Part shown: positions 1 through 13,300 of the stretch, in pieces | Position numbering within the stretch: the stretch's first letter is position 1 | Layout of the letters: each line of letters starts with the position of its first letter | NCBI GenBank assembly: GCA_905250125.1 | Contig: CAJNOL010000238.1 | Location: forward strand, 1 to 64,000 | Direction: 5' to 3' | From: Rotaria sordida | Taxonomy: Eukaryota; Rotifera; Eurotatoria; Philodinida; Philodinidae | DNA length: 64,000 bases | Position numbers and translations under genes: made by a program | Notes under the pieces: generated by a model | The model's database searches: none | Told to the model about the DNA's origin: nothing | Seen by the model: the letters and a program-made list of their open reading frames with translations, nothing else

Positions 1-862
1 AAATTAATGTTGTATAGTTAAAATACACAACTTAAAATTAAAAAAAAGTGCTAGACTTCTGAGATGCACTGTATTTCAGGATAGAAGAAAATTAGAGAAG
101 ATTTTCAACTTTCACAATAGGCTATTCACATCTAAATCTATCTTTATGCAAAGTTTCAAGTTAAAATTCAAAAATTATTTTTCGCTGTTTTCCTGAGATG
201 GATCATGACATCGGGTTAACAAAATATCGTAAAAATGTATTATGTCCTAAAGAGTTCAAAATATTTTCCGGATATTTATAGTTCATTAAAATCTGCATGA
301 CATACATAGTCCAGACTAATACGCATTTAAACCAGTGGGTAGACTTCCCCTACAGGATGTATATTAATAAAAAGTAAAATTTAATCAATAATGTCTACTA
401 TAAAAACTAAATTATAAAATTCACAAAAAGAACAACTAATATATAGTATTTAATTATAAGAGAGATATTTAATGCAAAGCATTATCTAAGGAAAACAAAC
501 GTAAAAAAGATAATAACCTAATATCTTATTTCTTCTTGAGGCATCTTATGATTTTCTTTTTTTTCCTCAAAGCTATGTTTTAGGAAAAAAAAATACTATT
601 TAGTATGCAAACTTTTCTCATTCATGATTTGTCAATTGATGTATTAAATAGAATGAAAATCTAGGTAAATCAAGTTTTGTTGTTTTTTTTTTTGTCATGA
701 TAATATTCATATTCTATATTTAATACTCCTTTTTTTTGTTGAATATAATTATAACACATGATTGGAGATCATTATTCTTAATTATCTATCATGCAATATT
801 GACATTTAATTTATAAATAGCATGATCTATTATATTGATTTCAAATTCATTATTTTCATTAC
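1..862. other. left-edge non-coding stretch
   Basis: AT-rich DNA with frequent stops in all frames and T/A homopolymer runs. The ligand-gated channel that ends at 863 must continue through here, because its splice donor lies at 862-861. I could not find the expected third and fourth membrane-segment exons in this stretch, so they probably lie beyond the window edge. Confidence 0.5.
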
Positions 863-3001
863 CCGGAATAGATTCAGCAAGTAGAAGTAATAGAAGAAAA
901 AGACCAGAAAATATTGATATAGTTAAAATCATTTTTGCTGGTGATTCAGGTGGAATCCAAAAAACAACCATTGTTGCTGCAGATAAAAGTAAACATGGTA
1001 ATATTAATAAATAACCATAAAGACCACCTTTTCGTTGAATAATTAATGTATATGTTAATAATGAAAATCCATCATCTGTTATTGTTTTTTCTGCTGGAAG
1101 TGCAACAACTTTCCATTCGTTTGAATTTATATATGATGTCATATCCATAGCTGATATATCTTCTTTAAATGCAAGCATTACTTTTGTATGATCATATGTC
1201 CATGAACGATATAATAATGAACATTGATGTATATCATAAGGAAATTTTGTTATATCAAGAAAACAAACACTAAATTGCATAGTTGCTGGTACATATAAAA
1301 TATCACCTGTATTTTGTATAACAGCAGATATGTCACGCCAATCTTTTAAACGTTCATCAGCATAATTATATAAAACAATATCCTAAAAAAATAAAATTTT
1401 TTTTGTTTTTTTTTTTTAATAAGAATTAGAGTTTTGTCATTTTACCGGTGTCCAAATTGAATCAGCAGGTAGACATACTGTTGCTAATCCACCATAATCA
1501 CTTGGATTCCAAACTAAATTCATATCTTGCCAAATAAATGTTTTCCATGTATTTGTTTGCATTTTTTGACCTGTTGAACCAAGATCAAATAATTGTGTTA
1601 ATGTTAAACCAAATTGTATTGGTAATGGTTGTGATATATTTCGTATTGGACGTGCATATATTGTTGGATAATTATTAAGTAAATCACGTATAAGACGTTT
1701 TTCATGTGTTAATCGTTTTGTTTTTGGTTGAGGTATCGATATTGTTGAATTAATTGTTGATGATGAAGAAGGTTTAATTGGAGAATTTTGACGTGGTTTT
1801 ATTTGTTGTTGATCTTGATTATTAACATTATTTACACCGAAAAAATCTATTTAATCAAAAAGAGAGAAAGAGAGAGAGAGATAGATTAAATTTCCACTTC
1901 TATTTATATATTAATGAAAAGATTAAATAGATGAATCTTATCAAAATAAAAGACTCTTCTTGATAAATATTTGCATGAAATTCAAATATAAATTACTTCC
2001 ATATGTAAATATTCTTAAGAGAAGATTTATGTTTTCAGCTGATTTCTGAAAAGAACTTTGTTTCTAACATGCCTAAGAGATTTACGTGATAGAAATATTT
2101 TATAATCTTCATACTTGTCATAATATATCATAACTCGACTTTATATTTGAGAACATAATCTTACTAGTGCTTAAGTATTAACAATTCAAATCAGATTTAC
2201 ATATCCTTGACAGTAACAATCATCAAAATCTGTTTTTAATATATAAATTCTTAAACATAAAATTTATAGTTTCATCTGATTCAATAGAAATTCTTATTTT
2301 AAATATATTACACATATTCATCAATGAGTAGTACTTGAAATTCATCTTTTCCAGTAAGTTAAAAGCTTTTCTTTGTTCTTTTTAGTTCATGTGATGGTAA
2401 TTATTTTTGTAAAATGCCTTTCAACCATTCCATCTGTCGAACAGAAGTATAAACTTAAGAAACGATAAAAAACAGAAAAAAAAGCTTCCGGAAATTGCAT
2501 ATTTTCATTAAGTTGAAGATTAAAAAGCTTGTCGTTTTATTCAATATGTTTTATCTAGGTAATTCATTGTTACAAATAATGTAAAAGATATTTTTCAGGT
2601 GTATCTCACGAAAAAATTAAATAATATTGTCAATTGAAGAAAATGACTTTAAAAAAATCTCGAATTCAATTGTGACGAAGAAGAAGAAAATTAAAAGAAA
2701 AAAAACTCTTTTATAATATAAATATTAAAGATTTATATTTACCTCGAGAATTTAGTTGAAGAACTTTTGATGATGATTGATCTCGATGTTGTTGATTTTG
2801 TGATGATTGTGAAAGAGCAAGTGTTATATTGAACATAACAAAAAAAATTGTTATACTAATAATACGTAATATTGTAGCTAAATGACATGATCGTGTTGCA
2901 CGACGATACTTAATATCTTTTCGAAAATATTGATCATCATTATCATCATCATCATAACTATTCGATTTTTCATTTGCTAAATAGCGACAATAGTAACACA
3001 T
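863..3001 (-). CDS. Cys-loop ligand-gated ion channel subunit (nicotinic-receptor-like), partial at 3' end
   Basis: Three exons on the minus strand: 3001-2743, 1846-1446 and 1382-863, about 393 residues in the window. A signal/anchor hydrophobic stretch lies near residues 42-66. The extracellular ligand-binding domain follows, with the WNPSDYGG-like strand, an IWTPD-IVLYNYAD stretch, and the Cys-loop (two cysteines 13 residues apart, FPYDIHQ inside). Membrane segments M1 and M2 come next. No vicinal cysteine pair is seen before M1, so this looks like a non-alpha type subunit. The M1-M2 linker reads PPESPAK where cation-selective nicotinic receptors have GEK. The last exon ends at a GT donor just after M2. 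M3, the intracellular loop and M4 are not seen, so the gene continues off the left edge. The family forms pentameric channels in the plasma membrane. The start at 3001 is the only Met upstream of the hydrophobic segment. Confidence 0.88.
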
Positions 3002-3552
3002 AGTATTCTTACAGTTGCCTTAATAAATATGATCGTTCTTGTCGCTGTTCATCCAAGGGATTTATATCTAAAACATGTTGAAAGAAAAACAAAGTTAATG
3101 TATACAGACCTTCTTAGAGAACTATTACAACTAAATATAATTACTCAAAGAAATAGAAAGGATATAAATAAAGAGAAATTCTTGCTTTTTTCTTGTTTCT
3201 CTTTTCTTGCGTATTCAAATAATGACACCTGATGTGATACAGCAATTTTTTTCTACTTATATCTATATTGTGCATATATGTATATTCGGCATGAATGCCA
3301 AGGAAAAAGTAGTTTTGACATTCATCTGGTGACGGATTCTATGCCCATGGGCAAATTTTGTTTTTCCATTTTCTTCTCTCACATACTCATCGTATAGTTG
3401 CTGTCATCACTGATAGATCCAACAAATATAATGCAACAGGATAGATAAATAGTTGTATATATATATGACTGGACTCATGTTTCTGACATAAGCAGCTCAA
3501 AAAAATTGCATATGTTTGGTGTATATCTGTATTAATTCAAATAAGAAATTGA

Positions 3553-3554
<2 letters not shown>

Positions 3555-3612
<58 letters not shown>

Positions 3613-3624
3613 GGAGAGAGAAAG
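3555..3624. repeat. (AT)n then (AG)n compound microsatellite
   Basis: About 20 AT dinucleotides (3555-3593) run directly into about 14 AG/GA dinucleotides with small interruptions. Confidence 0.95.
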
Positions 3625-4886
3625 AAAAAAATAAGACTTGACAAGTTGACACAATTAAATTTTCTTTTTTTTTTTATCTATAGCTGTAGTGATGATTGCG
3701 ATGAGAGTCTTCACCCTTCTACTCATTTCCGCAAGGTCTTCCTACTTGATGTCATTTACAATTGTTCGAGAACTATGCTGCTATATGTATGAATTAACCT
3801 TTTTATTCTTCATCGAACAAAAAAAAAGAGGGAGAGAGAGAAGAAAAAAAACATCCCATTCTATATTCACTAATGAAACAAACAAAAATGTACTTTCTCG
3901 TTTTATGAAAAACAAAAACTACAGGAAGTCGATAGCAAAATATCATCATTTTCTTACCTCATATATTTATGATTTAATCATACAAATATCTTATCCTATT
4001 CTTAATCTTCGATGTCATGTCTAAATTCATATATATCATTATACTCATTGATCATCTTTAATTGTACATTTCAACATAAAATCATAGTTAGGAAAATCTT
4101 TATATTTACCTAGAGAAACTACTTCGTCTATGCATATTTTCTTTATAATCGGTTACTTATGTGTAAAAAAGAAAAATGAATCTTGTCATTATGTAGAAAG
4201 ATACTCCATGCTTACACGCATACGTTGTCAGGAATTAATTATAAAATGGTTTATTATCATCATGCATACAGAGATACACACACGCAGATCAGAACTATTA
4301 GCCAGATGTTTCTAACACATATCTCAGACGGTTAAAAAAAATGATGTTAGTGGCATAGATAACACGAACGAGAACTCTCTAAAGATATTTAATCAATAGA
4401 TTGACAAAATTTTATATCAGTAAAAGAAAAACAAATAACATTAGAATGATTGCTTACATTTAAAATAGTCAGAGATTAAGACTAAGATAAAATGATTAAA
4501 AGATACACGAAAAATCATCATGACAAAATCATATAGATATTAATCAATAAAGTAGTCATTTCTATGCAAGTGACACCTGTTAATCAAAATAAGAAGAAAA
4601 TAGCAACATATAGTGGGAGTAATAGTCATCGAAGTGTGCGCTATAGATTTCTACATTCTTTTTTTTGTCCTCCAAAAACAAAAACCAGCGAACACAACAC
4701 AAAAATCGGCCGTTGTTTCCTTCTTATGTGTATGTGTGTTCTTTTTTTCTTCTTCTTTTTTTTCTCCTGATGTTCTTCGTCTTCATCACCATCTTCTTGT
4801 TCGGCTTCGGTTTCGGCTTCTTCTTCTCTATTATACTATGCTAGATCTTTGCGTTTCTGCTGCCATCATCACCACCATTCACTCAG

Positions 4887-4916
4887 TCATTCATTCATTC
4901 ATTCATTCATTCAGTC
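4887..4916. repeat. (ATTC)n tetranucleotide repeat
   Basis: Six or so ATTC/TTCA units flanked by CAGT-containing near repeats. Confidence 0.85.
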
Positions 4917-5060
4917 AGTCACTCGTGTGCATTCCTCTTAGCCTCAAGCTATCAAGCAACGAACAGCAATAATAAATAAAATAGTCTAACTCGTTTTTCT
5001 TGTTCTTCTTTCTCCTTCATATCTTGAGCATTTTATGTTCTTCTTCTGTCTATCGTTATT

Positions 5061-5073
5061 ACTCTCTCTCCCT

Positions 5074-5105
<32 letters not shown>

Positions 5106-5106
5106 T
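5061..5106. repeat. (TC)n microsatellite
   Basis: TC dinucleotides interrupted by CCCTCCC units near the start, then an uninterrupted TC run. Confidence 0.95.
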
Positions 5107-6450
5107 TTCTGTTATAAAATTCGCTTTAGTAAGTCAATTATAAATTAAATTATTCCGATAAAAAAGAAATTTGGAAAACCTAGAGAAAGAAAAATATAAT
5201 GATTGACAACGATGTACGAGACACGATCGTCAATCGTTTAAAGACATCCGACTTTTTAACTCATCATTTTACGTGTACCGCATCATCAATAAGAAAAGGA
5301 AAAAAGAAAAAAAATATTTGGGTGGGCGTCAAAGGGAGGGAGTGGCTTGCACGCATATACAAATCAAATAAAAAAGTGCTTGCTTGCATGCATCGCATTA
5401 TATTCTAAAATTAATATACTATGATCAAAAAATGTAGTCAGTTGGACGTCATGGGAAAATAATCAATACAATGTCAACATGGTCTATGAACGAAGTTTAT
5501 TTAATTAATGCCGGTGTAAGCAATCCTTATAATGAGACGAAGAAACAAAAAAATAAAAAAGAAACAGAAAAAATAATTGAAGAATAAAAATAGTATCAAT
5601 AATAAACTAACAATTCATTTAGAAATATTTCCTTGACAAACTTACATACACACAGAAAAAATGTTTTACAGCAATCAAACTACGAGTTTTGATACAATTG
5701 CATGCTTAGCCCGGCCGCCCGCACTTTCCGTTCAAGACTACTTGACAAATGTATCATGATTCAATAACTGTAGTAATCGAAAATGGTTCTTTCAACGTTG
5801 TCGTCGTTCTTCCTTTTGTCCCTTACTACTAGTATTCATATTAAAGCAACAGCCATCTATATGTATATGCATGATTAAGCAGCTAACGGCTAACTATCAA
5901 ACTCGATTTGTTGCACACGAAGACAACGCTGATTAGAGACATGCGACAAGAATAGAAATAGTGTATTGATAATACGAGTCATCCAGGAATAAAACAAAAT
6001 ATATATGTAGTTTATCAAATTAAATTGAGACGCATGACTGATTGAAATAATTGATCGATCATTCATTAACTGTGTACCAAGAAGATCAAGGTAGATTTCA
6101 AATCATTAGGGATTATTTTAACATTGTTATATTTTCAATCAGACATGAATTTTGTCTATTCAAATATATTTATCAAAGTTTTATTAAAAGATATGTCAGT
6201 ACTTTTGTAGATCAACAATAGCACGGTACTCATGCTCTCTGATATGCTCTATCAATTAGACTAATTAATGTATAGAATGTCATCAGTATGGAAAAGAATC
6301 GAAGGTTGATAGATTGCGACATCTTGTTTTAATATTATGAAGGCTATTGTCAATACTACCACATAGAACAAAAAAATGGCACATATTATTTGTATTTAAT
6401 TGAATGAAAAATGTTTGAATCATCAAAATAAACGGAAAAATAAATTGATA

Positions 6451-9400
6451 ATGGCTACTACTAATGAAAATAATTCAAATCAAATGGAACGTCTTACAAC
6501 ATGTCCTGTTTGTTTGGATAAATTTCGTATACCAAAACTTTTACCATGTATGCATACATTTTGTTTAACACCATGTTTAACAAATCTTGTTGATCCACGA
6601 GCACGTTCATTACGCTGTCCAGAATGTCGTCGAGAACATCCTATACCACCAGGTTTAATAAAAAATAGCTTTTTTTGTCATTATTGAAATAATAAATTTG
6701 TTATTTAGGTGGTGTTCAAACATTTCCTGCTAATTTAACTATGATCGGATTTCTCGATCTTCAACCAGTAAATTCTAGTCAACCGGATAGTTGTTTTGTA
6801 TGTAAGGAACAAAAACAAGGTATAAAATACTAAATAATGAACGAGTGGAAAATTTTAAGACAAAATATTTGTTTATTTTTGACTATCTTGAAAGTATTTC
6901 CGAATGTACGCTTAGAAATTTTCTTGAGACCAATACGATGATCTTCTGAAAGGTCCACAAAAAAAAATAGTTTGAATGGAAAATTTTTCCGTACACTTTT
7001 ATACTTTCATTATTACAGTTCGAAAGTAAATGTTGAGACCTTTATTAATATATCAACTTGTAGAGCAGAAGCTAGCCTACAAAATATGTCATTGGAGTTT
7101 TTCTATAGGTCATTGCAATTTTCGTTTCACTTAAATTTTCATTTTTGAAAAATCAACTTTTTAACCAAAACGTATTTTGTATAGGAAGAAGTTCTTGACA
7201 ATGTGCCGATAGTTTGACTTAAGTAAAAACCACAACTTAGTTCAATATAAAATTTTTGTAAAGAAGTGTCTATTCGACAAAACAACCGGCTTCAATATCT
7301 TTTGACTCTTCGGAAAAACACTTTCAAAGAAATCAAAAATAAATAAATATTTTGTCTTAAAGTCTTTTGTTTATCAATCAATATTTACTAATACATTTAG
7401 CTCTTATAAAATGTCATGATTGTTCAAAATATATATGTTCTGATTGTCGTGAAGGACATTTACGTGAAGGTTCTTATAATATAAGATCACTTGCTAGTCA
7501 ACTTCGTCGTACATTACCAAAATTAAGTGATAAAATAGCTTCATATGAACAAAGAGTTAATACTGTTAAAACAAATCATGACCAAATTCAACATGAAATA
7601 ACATCAGCTATTGCAACATTAATACAAGAATTAAAACATCGTGAAACAGCATTATTTACTGAGGCTGAAGTTTATATGCAATCACAATTAAGGTATAACA
7701 AAAATAAAAAAGAAAAGAAATCATAAATAAAAAATTCGATTTATTTATTTTGCTATTAGAATGTTTCGTTTACAACAAGAAACAGCAGAAGTTGAATTAG
7801 CAAGTGTAGCAAGTTTTTGTGAATCAATTGAAACATCTCTTTCAAAGTAAAAATTTTCTTTTTCTTTTTATTTATTAACTATTTACTTCTAAAGTGAACA
7901 AGCAATCACTGATATTGATTTAGCAAATATGCGCTCACAATGTAGTCGTTATTCACAACAAATTGAAACATTACATGCTCAAATGCCAACTGATGTTCAG
8001 AAGGTGAGCAGGTAAAGAATTAAGGAATATATACATATTTGAAATGTATCTATCTATAATCAACAATCTTGTCCAGTTACGATTGACATTTGAAAATCAA
8101 GTACCTCTATCATCAGCTATTCAAAATTTTGGTCGTTTAATTGATATTTCAAATGAACAACAATCACAAACTTCAACAAGTCAAGTTGTTCCAATACAAC
8201 AAACAAGATTTTCATCACCAGGACATCCTCATTCAGTTGCAAATTATGGAACAACAGTACCAAATCAAATGTATATTCGAGAACAATCACAAATGGAACA
8301 ATGTAAATCTATAGCGGATAGTACAAAAGTTCTGCATTAATTTTGTTTTCAGTGTAGCATTACAATAACTTGTATTGTAGAGACTCAACAATTTTCATGT
8401 TAGAAAGAGCAAAGTCTCTACTGCAAAACTGTATAAAAATATTTCATTCAAAATACTTATTGAAAGTTGAAAAGTTCTATACATACTATTAGAATTTAGA
8501 AAAAAAATTTCCACCCACTAAGAAGGTTGGTCCTATTTTCTGTCGTTTATCGAGTTTCGTAGAACTACGGTAAGGCGTTGTAAACAGATAAAAAGAAAAT
8601 TTTCAAGTTATTGCTTGAGTTTGAGATCAAAATTTTTCGAACGGTCTTTTCTAGCGAAAAGTATTTCTAACTAACAAATGATTTCGAAAGATATGATTTT
8701 TTTCCAACAATCGAAGTTACTCAAACTCTATATTTTAAGTCCGATTAGAATTTATTGAGTCCTCTACAAAAGTACATTATAGAAAAAAGAATATAGTTTT
8801 TCTATTAGACATTGTGAGAAAAACTTCATTGTGTGGAGTTAAAATTTCTTTTGTCTGGTATATGCAGTAGTTTCAGAAATTGACTTTATGTATTTAATTT
8901 TGATTTTGATTTCCATAATAGTGACTTGAATAGAAAAAATTGTTTCTAATGAGAATTCGAGAGAAATAAACTCTTCGCAATATTCCCGAAATCTAGAATT
9001 TCTTGAAAATTAAAAACTTAGTTTTTCAGCACCTAGAACCCGATTATAAAGATTTCTCTTGATTACACAGAGCGATAGAAGAATTGATTCTCTACCAAAT
9101 GACACGTTTTCTAGCTCTTCACAACATTTTTTTTTGGCTAAATAATATAAATTTTAAGAGAATCTCAAAAGTCTTTTTTGTCCAGTTTTCCTTTAGGAAA
9201 TGGCAAAAAAAACCTATTTTTAGACATGTAAAGATTTTATTTCTGTCAAATCCTTGTTGTTGAAAATAATTTTCTCTATTCCATTAGAAAGTCCGTGCCG
9301 CATTAGTTACATTCAGGCATAAAATGCCTAAAAATTTCGAAAGCTGAATGCAGGACACTTCCAGCATATGATAATTATTTTAAATCAAATATTTTTACAT

Positions 9401-10202
9401 AGCTTTGTAGTAAACACTTGATTCTTTCTAACAAGAAAAGAAAAATTAATACAGAACTTTTGCATCATTCATTATGAATAAAAAAAAATATATATATGAT
9501 AACTTATGGATATTTTTCTTTATAGTGCGACATTTAGAAAATTTATATTATTCACGTGGTTCAACAGCATCACGACCACCTTTACCATCTCAAACATTTG
9601 CATATCGTCCACCACAAAGTCATTTTTCTGGAAGTGTTGATAATCCATTTGTTGATCTTAATTTTACAGCTCCTGCTCGATCTTCAACATCATCTTATAC
9701 GGCATCATGGGACCCACAATCAGTACGTCGTTCTTCATCAATCTTTGGACCAAATCCATTTGTGGTTACAAATACTCGACCAACTCAACGACCACCAGCA
9801 CCAACGCCACCATCAGTACGTCCAAATCATGTAACAAGTACAACTGCAGGTCGATCACTTGAAGGTGATGATCGACCAATTTTTGGTGGTAGAGGAGGAG
9901 GAGGAGGAGGAGGAGGAGGAGGTAGAGCAAGAGAACGAGTTATTACTACAGCACCTATTCAAGAACAAGAATCATCACCAAATGGTGATCTACAACGACG
10001 TAGAACATTTGTATTAGACGAACCAAGTGTACCTAATCTACCACAATCTGGTGCTCAACGACCTCGTGATACAGTTCTCGTACAAGAACTTTATAATGTC
10101 CAACGACAAATTCGTGCTCAAACACCTGTTGCTTTTACTATTGATATTAATGAAGCATCACGATCGGCACCTTCACAAGCCACAGGAAATGCTCCTACTT
10201 GA
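6451..10202 (+). CDS. RING/B-box/coiled-coil (TRIM-like) protein, probable E3 ubiquitin ligase
   Basis: Seven exons: 6451-6652, 6709-6819, 7401-7692, 7760-7846, 7895-8003, 8077-8302 and 9526-10202. They join to 567 codons. The N-terminus holds a RING finger (CPVC, then CMHTFC, then CPEC, residues about 15-65) followed by an IPPGGVQTFPAN linker like that of TRIM/RBCC proteins. A B-box-like zinc site (CFVC...CHDC...CSDCREGH) is split across exons 2 and 3, and a long coiled coil follows. The C-terminal half is low-complexity, rich in Ser, Pro, Thr and Arg, with a run of about ten glycines encoded by a GGA repeat. No NHL, SPRY or other C-terminal domain is visible. By family, the RING would recruit an E2 enzyme and the C-terminus would give substrate choice; the target is unknown. 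An in-frame Met at 6400 is a possible alternative start. Introns 2 and 6 carry foldback elements. The gene ends 171 bp from the convergent SDCCAG8-like gene. Confidence 0.85.
6848..7368. repeat. foldback/MITE-like element in intron 2 of the RING gene
   Basis: About 50 bp at 6850-6905 (TTTTAAGACAAAATATTT...) recurs inverted at 7310-7366 with roughly 85% identity. This gives a 0.5-kb non-coding element filling nearly the whole intron. Confidence 0.75.
8390..9440. repeat. 1-kb element with terminal inverted repeats in intron 6 of the RING gene
   Basis: About 64 bp at 8393-8456 (GTTAGAAAGAGCAAAG... AAAAATATTTCATTC) matches, inverted, 9373-9437 at roughly 75-80% identity. The interior has no usable open frame. 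The element occupies almost all of the 1.2-kb intron. Confidence 0.65.
9892..9923 (+). repeat. (GGA)n polyglycine-coding repeat
   Basis: About ten GGA/GGT codons in frame inside the last exon of the RING gene. The tract is likely length-polymorphic. Confidence 0.9.
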
Positions 10203-10373
10203 ATTTCATTTTTTCATCATATATGATATTAATCGTTTATACTTATTAAATAAATTATTTATCATATTATATTTTTTATTTTGCTTCTTATTACTATCTG
10301 TATTCTATATTTCTATTAAATGTTAAATATAATACATATTTTGGTAAACAATAAAAAAAAAAGAAAAGAAAAT

Positions 10374-13300
10374 TTAACTACGTTGTGACATATAAGCAAG
10401 TCTTTGTTGATAATCGATTAAATCTTTTGTTTTGATTTGATTAATCTAAAATAATAATAATAATAAAATATTATTAAGATTTAAATCAAAAGATTAGATT
10501 AGTTTTACATACAATATTTTCATATTCTTTAATTTTATTATTTAATTCTATAAGACGTTGTTTTAATTTAATATGTGTATCATTATGTTGTAATAATTGT
10601 GTATCAGTTTGTTCAAGACGTTGATAAGCATTAGATAATTTCATACGTAATTCTTGATTTTCAACAGTTATTTCTTGTACAATTTCATTTTTTTGTTCAA
10701 GTATTGTTTCAATTTCATTTGTTAATTGTCGAGAATATAAACGTAATTTACTTAATATTGTATTTTGATTACAAACAAGATCTTCAAGTGAGGATAATGA
10801 TTGATGACGTTGTAATTCAAGATTTTCAATTGTTGTACGATAATCTTGTTCACGTTTATTTAATATAACAGTTATAGCATCAATATTTTCTTCACGTGAT
10901 CGTTCAAGAGTTTGTTTGATACTTTTTAACATTAAATTCTAAAACAAAAAAAAAACCTATTGTATTTTTTCTAGAACAAACAGAAAATATAAATACTTCT
11001 CGAGTTAAACGATTGATTTCTTCTGTTAATTCGAGACAATGTTTTTTTGAATTTAATAATTCACCTTCAATATCATTAAGACGATTTTGAGTGGAACCAA
11101 GTTGATGACGAAGTTGAAGTATATCCTAATATATAGAAAAAAAAAGGATTATCCTTCTTTTAAAACGAATATCTAGACATGAACAAGATGATCCCGACAG
11201 AACCGAAACCAAATTTTTTTTTCTGATCAGAATCGAAACCAATCCTTTTTTAGATTACGACTCAGCTAATTGTTTTTTAAGTCGGGTTCGAAACCAAATA
11301 GTTTTTCCGATTGAGACCGAGGTAAATTAGATTTGAGATCGAGACCAGGACTAAATTATTTTCTGATCAGGATTGGAACTAAAAACGACTAGTCCCACTC
11401 ATATCTATGAATATCTCTTACTTGGTTACTTTGTAATAAGAGCTTTTCAAAATCTGTTCGAATTTGCATTGTATTTGAATTAGCTTGATCACGTTCACGC
11501 ATTGCTTTTTGTACTTGTAGTTTAACAGAATCTGAAGCCTTAAAAAAAAACAATCTTTTTTCAAGTATGATGTATGAAGAAAAGAAAAAACATGTCGAGA
11601 CAAAACTATATGTTATACCAAAGTTTCCTATTAGAGGACACAGATTTTGATTCTCTACAAAATTTTATGGATATTTGCTTAAAATCATAGAATATAAAGT
11701 TTTAATAATCTGCATTGTGTGACTTGCCATCCAATTTGTAGTGGTGTATTCTTTTGATGCAAATGAAAACTAAGTATTCAAAAAACAATCAACATTTGAA
11801 AGGCTCTTTCGATTCAGAATACCTATCAAGTATTTTAAACGCACATTCTCCAGAAAGGATAACATATTATATAATGAGAGTAGTGAAATTTCTTTTATTG
11901 GCTACTTCTTTTCTAACGCGAACATCCTAAAAATGTCCTTTTTAGCTAGATCGAGTTCATTTTTTTGTCTCTTTATAGAAATATTTGAATTTGGTGTAAA
12001 AACTCAGATAAGCTATCATCATCAGATGAATATAGGTTATAATCGAACATGTACAAAACACTACTGAAAAGGTATTTCGTGGAGACTCGAATCACAAGCA
12101 CGAAGTTTCTTGTGTGACTGTTCATATCTTCAAAAGAACATTGGAAAAAAAAATCTTAGGCAAGTAAGTTTCATTTACTGAATCATGAAGCGCAACTTAT
12201 AAAAACTTTCTATACTATTGTTTTAAATAAAAATTTGTAGAGAATCGAACATCGATTTTATCCAAGAGTTTTAATTCTCGTCTTGTGAAATTTTTACTTG
12301 ATTTAAATCAATTTCTTGTCTTTGTATTCGATTTTTCCATTCATCTAAATCAGTTGCTAAAGAAGTTTTCTCTCTAGCTAATCGATCTATTGTTAATTCA
12401 TATTGTGAACATCTTTCTTCTACTTGTCGTATCTAAAAAAAAATAAAATAAAATAAAAAATTTATTTTATTTTAATTTACTTTTTCAATATTTTCTTTTA
12501 ATTTTTCTTCACATATTTGTTCAATTTTTTGTTTTTCAATATTAATTTTTTCATTCATTTCATCAATGAATTTTTTTAAACGTTTTTGTGTTTCAACAAG
12601 TTCAATTTTTATTTGATCACGTTCAACAATAGCCTATACAAGAAATAAAAATATTCAAAAAAACTATTTTTACAAATAATCAATACTTCATTTTTTTCAA
12701 ATTGACTTTGTTCAACAATGTGAACACATTCTTGTAATTTTGCTAATGTACTTTGTTCTTTAATTTGATTTTCATCAAGTTTAACTTGCATTTGTTGTAA
12801 TTTTCGTTTATTAGTTTCATTTTCTCTATAAATAAATTCATTTCATTTATTTATTTATGTTTATCAATCAATCTCAGACTCGTTTAGACCAATGTAGGAT
12901 TTCACTTTGAATACATCCAATCTAGGATCCAACATTGTACAGACATTAGTCTAGACCATTCTCGAATCGACTAATATTTTACATTAAAATAAAAGTTAAG
13001 CATAGCACATGAAATTTTATTTTCAACAAAATATATAAGTATATAACACAACGAAGCATCAACAAAGGGTATGAATGAAGAAATCTTGTTACAATGTATT
13101 ATTCTAGTTTTAATTATACATTTAATTTATTTTCATAAAGATAGTATAATGACAAATTTTTGAACAAAATAGTGGATTAAAACAAAGAGATAAATCATCA
13201 AAAAGATTTTCTTATACAAGAAACAATAGATTTATTGAAATGTTTTTAAATAATATGTGACTATGTATGAAAAGATGACCTATAGCCATATTCTTACAAA

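Larger units (their letters stand above)
3002..6450. other. spacer between divergent genes, simple repeats only
   Basis: No supported gene. The spacer separates the minus-strand channel gene from the plus-strand RING gene, so both promoters should lie here. It holds an (AT)n/(GA)n compound microsatellite, a (TC)n tract, an ATTC tetranucleotide run and a pyrimidine-rich stretch around 4730-4850. Open frames here have the composition of chance AT-rich frames. Confidence 0.6.

Noticed and set aside
3689..4972. Several open frames of 60-120 codons in the 3-6.4 kb spacer
   Set aside because: They are low-complexity, K/N/F/S-rich, without conserved motifs or splice partners. Chance frames in AT-rich DNA.
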